A DNA stretch of 64,000 bases from Pararhodonellum marinum (lineage in GTDB: Bacteria; Bacteroidota; Bacteroidia; Cytophagales; Cyclobacteriaceae), in the NCBI RefSeq assembly GCF_015354735.1, contig NZ_JACEFJ010000006.1, positions 186,001 through 250,000 of the forward strand, written 5' to 3'. A program made the translations under genes and the position numbers. How positions within the stretch are numbered: position 1 is the stretch's first letter; each line of letters opens with the position of its first letter. The notes below the pieces were generated by a model. That model was not told the origin of the DNA, did no database searches, and worked only from the letters and a program-made list of their open reading frames with translations. Shown here one piece after another: positions 60,784 through 64,000 of the stretch.

Positions 60784-61099
60784 GACCCTGGAATAGAAAA
60801 AACAACGCCATATGTCCAATCTACGGAAACAACCTTTGGATTGCTTAATGTTCTACACTAAAAAAAAGGAACTTCGTATCTGAAGTAATCAAAAATTGTA
60901 AAAAATACACTTATTAATTTTTTTAACCTTTGTATATTTACTAAGGCTCATCAGGGAGATGTTAATGGTAGTATGATAATCATTAAGATAATTTTGAATC
61001 CATAGACATCTGACGGAATATTGAAGATTTAATTTATACTTTCTCAGGTCGAAGATCTAATGCAAACAAACCTAAAAATCGAACCCCCCAATAACCATC
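60784..61099. other. AT-rich gap upstream of the alcohol dehydrogenase gene
   Basis: About 315 bases without a convincing frame. TTAACCTTTG near 60922 is one base off the usual -7 spacing and is not a reliable promoter call. Confidence 0.35.
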
Positions 61100-61105
61100 A
61101 TGCAC

Positions 61106-62125
61106 ATGAAAGCAATCATCTTGAGTCAACCCGGACAGTTTGAACACCGACAACTTGACCTGAATCCCTCGCTGAATTCAGGTGAAGTCTTGCTTAAAGT
61201 ACATCGGATAGGCATATGTGGAACGGATATGCATGCTTTTCGGGGAAAGCAGCCTTTCTTCTCTTACCCAAGAATATTGGGCCATGAACTTGGGGTGGAA
61301 GTAATTGAAATCGGAAACGAAGTAAAAAATGTCAGCGTAGGTGACAGATGTTCGGTAGAACCCTATTTCAATTTCGGAAGGGATCAGGCGGTAAAAAGCG
61401 GCAAAACCAACTGTGGTGAAAACATCTCTGTTTTTGGCGTTCATGAGGATGGGGGTATGAGAGAATACATTCGCATGCAGGCCAGGTACCTGCATCCTTC
61501 CCCCAAACTTTCTTACGAACAGCTCGCTTTGATAGAGCCCCTAAGCATCGGTTGCCACGCGGTAAACCGATCCCAAATGTCCAAAGAAGACAAAGTCCTG
61601 GTCATCGGAGCAGGACCCATTGGATTGTCCACCATTCAATTTTCCAAAATCAAAGAGGCGAAAGTGGCCGTGATGGATATCAATGAGGAGCGCTTGGAGT
61701 TTTGTAGGGAAAACTTTGATTTGGCAGGTGCCATACAGGCCAAATCTGATCCCTTGATAGAACATATTCGAAATGCCTTTGAGGGGGATTTGCCGACCAT
61801 TGTGATGGATGCTACCGGAAATCCGCATTCTATGAAAAATACCTTTGACTATGTGGCATTCGGTGGAAAAATCGTATTTATAGGTTTGTTTCAAGGAGAT
61901 TTTACCTTTTTTGATCCATTGTTTCATAGAAAAGAAATCACCTTGATGGCAAGCAGAAATTCGCTGGGCAAGGATTTTAAACAGATCATCGGGCTCATGG
62001 AACAAGGATTGATCGACACCGGGCTTTGGATCACCCACAGGATTGCTTTTCAGGATTTGCCGGAACAATTTGAAAGCTTATTGCTGCCGGAAACCAAGGT
62101 GATCAAAGCGATGGTGGAATTATAA
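61106..62125 (+). CDS. LgoD/YjjN-like medium-chain dehydrogenase (probable sugar-acid oxidoreductase)
   Basis: A 339-aa zinc-type medium-chain dehydrogenase. The catalytic-zinc motifs are GICGTDMHAF and GHELGVEV, and the Rossmann dinucleotide motif is VLVIGAGPIGLSTIQ (~165-180). The pattern HAFRGKQPFFSYPRILGHEL, then NCGENISVFGVHEDGGMREY, closely resembles the E. coli L-galactonate oxidoreductase family (YjjN/LgoD). Most structural-zinc cysteines are missing: NFGRDQAVKSGKTNC keeps only the last one. An ATG two codons earlier is also possible. Next to the enolase-superfamily and esterase genes this suggests sugar-acid catabolism; the precise substrate is uncertain. Confidence 0.83.
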   Translation: MKAIILSQPGQFEHRQLDLNPSLNSGEVLLKVHRIGICGTDMHAFRGKQPFFSYPRILGHELGVEVIEIGNEVKNVSVGDRCSVEPYFNFGRDQAVKSGKTNCGENISVFGVHEDGGMREYIRMQARYLHPSPKLSYEQLALIEPLSIGCHAVNRSQMSKEDKVLVIGAGPIGLSTIQFSKIKEAKVAVMDINEERLEFCRENFDLAGAIQAKSDPLIEHIRNAFEGDLPTIVMDATGNPHSMKNTFDYVAFGGKIVFIGLFQGDFTFFDPLFHRKEITLMASRNSLGKDFKQIIGLMEQGLIDTGLWITHRIAFQDLPEQFESLLLPETKVIKAMVEL

Positions 62126-62189
62126 AAAAAATGGACAGTCCTTTCAGTCCCTGTGAATATTTTAAATATTGAATGGGTTAGATAGACTT

Positions 62190-63401
62190 TTAAGGTAAAT
62201 TGCTTCTCCAAAGATTCGGAAGAAATTTCTCGTACAATAAATGTCTCCAAGTCGACCAATCGTGCCCACCATGGCCTCCCTGATAATATTCATATCTGAT
62301 TTGGTGATTATCGAGTGCATCCGTCAGTGCTTTTACCCTACCCCCAAAAAAACCTTTTGCTTCCTCAGTTCCCTGTCCCACAAACAGGTAATCAACTTTT
62401 TTATTGACCTCGGGATCATTGAGAAATGCAGCAAGTGTTGTTTCTGCATCTCCATCTCCAGCACTGAGAATGCCGAAATTGGCAAATAAATCCAAGGACC
62501 GGAAGCCAATAAACATGCTGTGCCTGCCACCCATGGACAGCCCGGAGATGGCCCTTCCTTTTGGGGACTCAACGGTATTGTAGTTTTCATCCACCAAAGG
62601 TATCACATGGCCCCTGAGCTCCTTTTCAAACAAATCAAAAGTCAACTCGGTATGTTGGGGATGGTTCCGGTGAATGATCTGATTGTTGGGGATCGCTATA
62701 AGCATGGGTTCGGCTTTACCCTCGGAAAGGAGATTGTCCATGATGAAATTTACCCGCCCGTCAAACACCCAATTGGATGGCAATTCTCCACTTCCTCCCA
62801 AGAGATACAGGACGGGATAAGCTTTGTTTGGGTCATATCCTGGGGGCGTGTACACATACATTTCACGCTCACCCTGAGTCACCTCCGAATGATAGACATG
62901 TCGGGTTACATTGCCATGGGGTACATTTTTGGCATCGTAGTAAGCAGGACCGTCCCCATTCACCACCAACTGACTGTAAGGAGGCATGGCGGTAAAGGCT
63001 GCATAGGTATTGCTGGGATCGGTGATCTGCATGCCATCTACATTGAAATGATAGGCATACATATCCGGATTCAAGGGACCTACCGTCACAGCCCAAACCC
63101 CATCTTCTCCTTTCTCAAAAGGTACAGGCTCATTCCCCCTTCCCAATCCGGTAAGCAAGGCCACACCCGTCAAATGGACTTCATTTGCTTTTGGGGCTTT
63201 TAACCGGAAGGTTACAGTCCTGTCATCGTGTACCTCCGGTGAATTGAGTGGAGCACTGAAAGGTTTCAGTCCTTCCGTGTCTTTTTGTGGATTGTAATCC
63301 AAATTGACATTGGCCTGCTGGGCTTCTCCATGGGGACACAGGAAGATCATGAGCGATGAAAACAGCAGAATGGAAAGCAATTTGCCTGAAAAAGGGTTCA
63401 T
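62190..63401 (-). CDS. Secreted esterase with N-terminal CBM48-like domain
   Basis: A 403-aa alpha/beta hydrolase (feruloyl or acetyl-xylan esterase type, XynZ/Fae-like). A signal peptide (cleavage near GEAQ) precedes an early-set sandwich domain (~50-140: RTVTFRLKAPKANEVHLTGVAL...YAYHFNVDGMQITDPSNTYAA). The esterase domain (~160-400) has REMYVYTPPGYDPNKAYPVLYLLGG, the nucleophile elbow GLSMGGRHSMFIG and a C-terminal catalytic-His region QGGHGGHDWSTWRHLLYEKF. Members release phenolic or acetyl groups from plant or algal polysaccharides. It is followed upstream on the same strand by a paralogous esterase gene. Confidence 0.9.
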   Translation of the reverse strand: MNPFSGKLLSILLFSSLMIFLCPHGEAQQANVNLDYNPQKDTEGLKPFSAPLNSPEVHDDRTVTFRLKAPKANEVHLTGVALLTGLGRGNEPVPFEKGEDGVWAVTVGPLNPDMYAYHFNVDGMQITDPSNTYAAFTAMPPYSQLVVNGDGPAYYDAKNVPHGNVTRHVYHSEVTQGEREMYVYTPPGYDPNKAYPVLYLLGGSGELPSNWVFDGRVNFIMDNLLSEGKAEPMLIAIPNNQIIHRNHPQHTELTFDLFEKELRGHVIPLVDENYNTVESPKGRAISGLSMGGRHSMFIGFRSLDLFANFGILSAGDGDAETTLAAFLNDPEVNKKVDYLFVGQGTEEAKGFFGGRVKALTDALDNHQIRYEYYQGGHGGHDWSTWRHLLYEKFLPNLWRSNLP

Positions 63402-63413
63402 GGTTCTTCTTGG

Positions 63414-64000
<587 letters not shown>

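Overview
The window looks like chromosomal DNA of a Bacteroidota member, most likely of the order Cytophagales and plausibly Cyclobacteriaceae (inference from gene content, not from a search). Supporting signs are a TonB-dependent receptor with a carboxypeptidase-like plug extension, lipoproteins with Cys-Ser-Asp or Cys-Ser-Ile starts, histidine kinases with TPR sensors, LytTR and LuxR-type regulators, a triple SurA/PpiC chaperone set, several TAnnTTTG promoter elements typical of the phylum, weak Shine-Dalgarno sequences and a moderately AT-rich composition. Both window edges cut a gene.

Layout. 1-2626: RsbU-type phosphatase, STAS protein and RsbW-type kinase (a partner-switching module). 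2718-6982: three overlapping periplasmic chaperone/prolyl isomerase genes ending at a strong terminator shared with convergent pheS. 8164-14590 (minus): a very large AsmA-like envelope protein, a small lipoprotein and a beta-CASP metallo-hydrolase. 14696-18056 (plus): ECF sigma factor, probable anti-sigma factor, barrel-type envelope protein and DUF4097-like protein. 18136-24516: membrane protein, PaaE-like ferredoxin reductase, purB, a 76-bp tandem repeat array, SulP transporter and CtlX-like hydrolase. 24568-31715 (minus): a TonB receptor followed by beta-helix, beta-propeller and LRR lipoproteins, then a second propeller paralogue behind a terminator. 32007-44395: housekeeping genes (clpC, WbqC-like, YrdC-like, rmuC, mltG, thioesterase, YihY, pta, ackA, CBS protein).

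Accessory part. 44415-48425 (minus) is a co-directional set reading 217-aa membrane protein, degenerate subtilase, TPR histidine kinase and LuxR-type regulator, with twin inverted repeats just upstream of its likely promoter. It is followed by tRNA-Ser(TGA), a GIY-YIG protein and a decayed second tRNA-Ser copy interrupted by two related 22-nt insertions and a GC-rich 93-nt insertion. From 49869 to the end the theme is polysaccharide and sugar-acid use: a sulfatase, a nucleoside-hydrolase-like/GH28 fusion, an exported enolase-superfamily protein, an LgoD-like dehydrogenase and two tandem esterases. A LytTR regulator, a secreted TonB-C protein and a TPR/HisKA_2 kinase are embedded among them.

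The strongest candidates for something undescribed are the membrane protein/subtilase/two-component set with its paired operators (46987-48530) and the tRNA-Ser remnant carrying small palindromic insertions (49144-49348). No CRISPR array, transposase, integrase or rRNA gene was seen.
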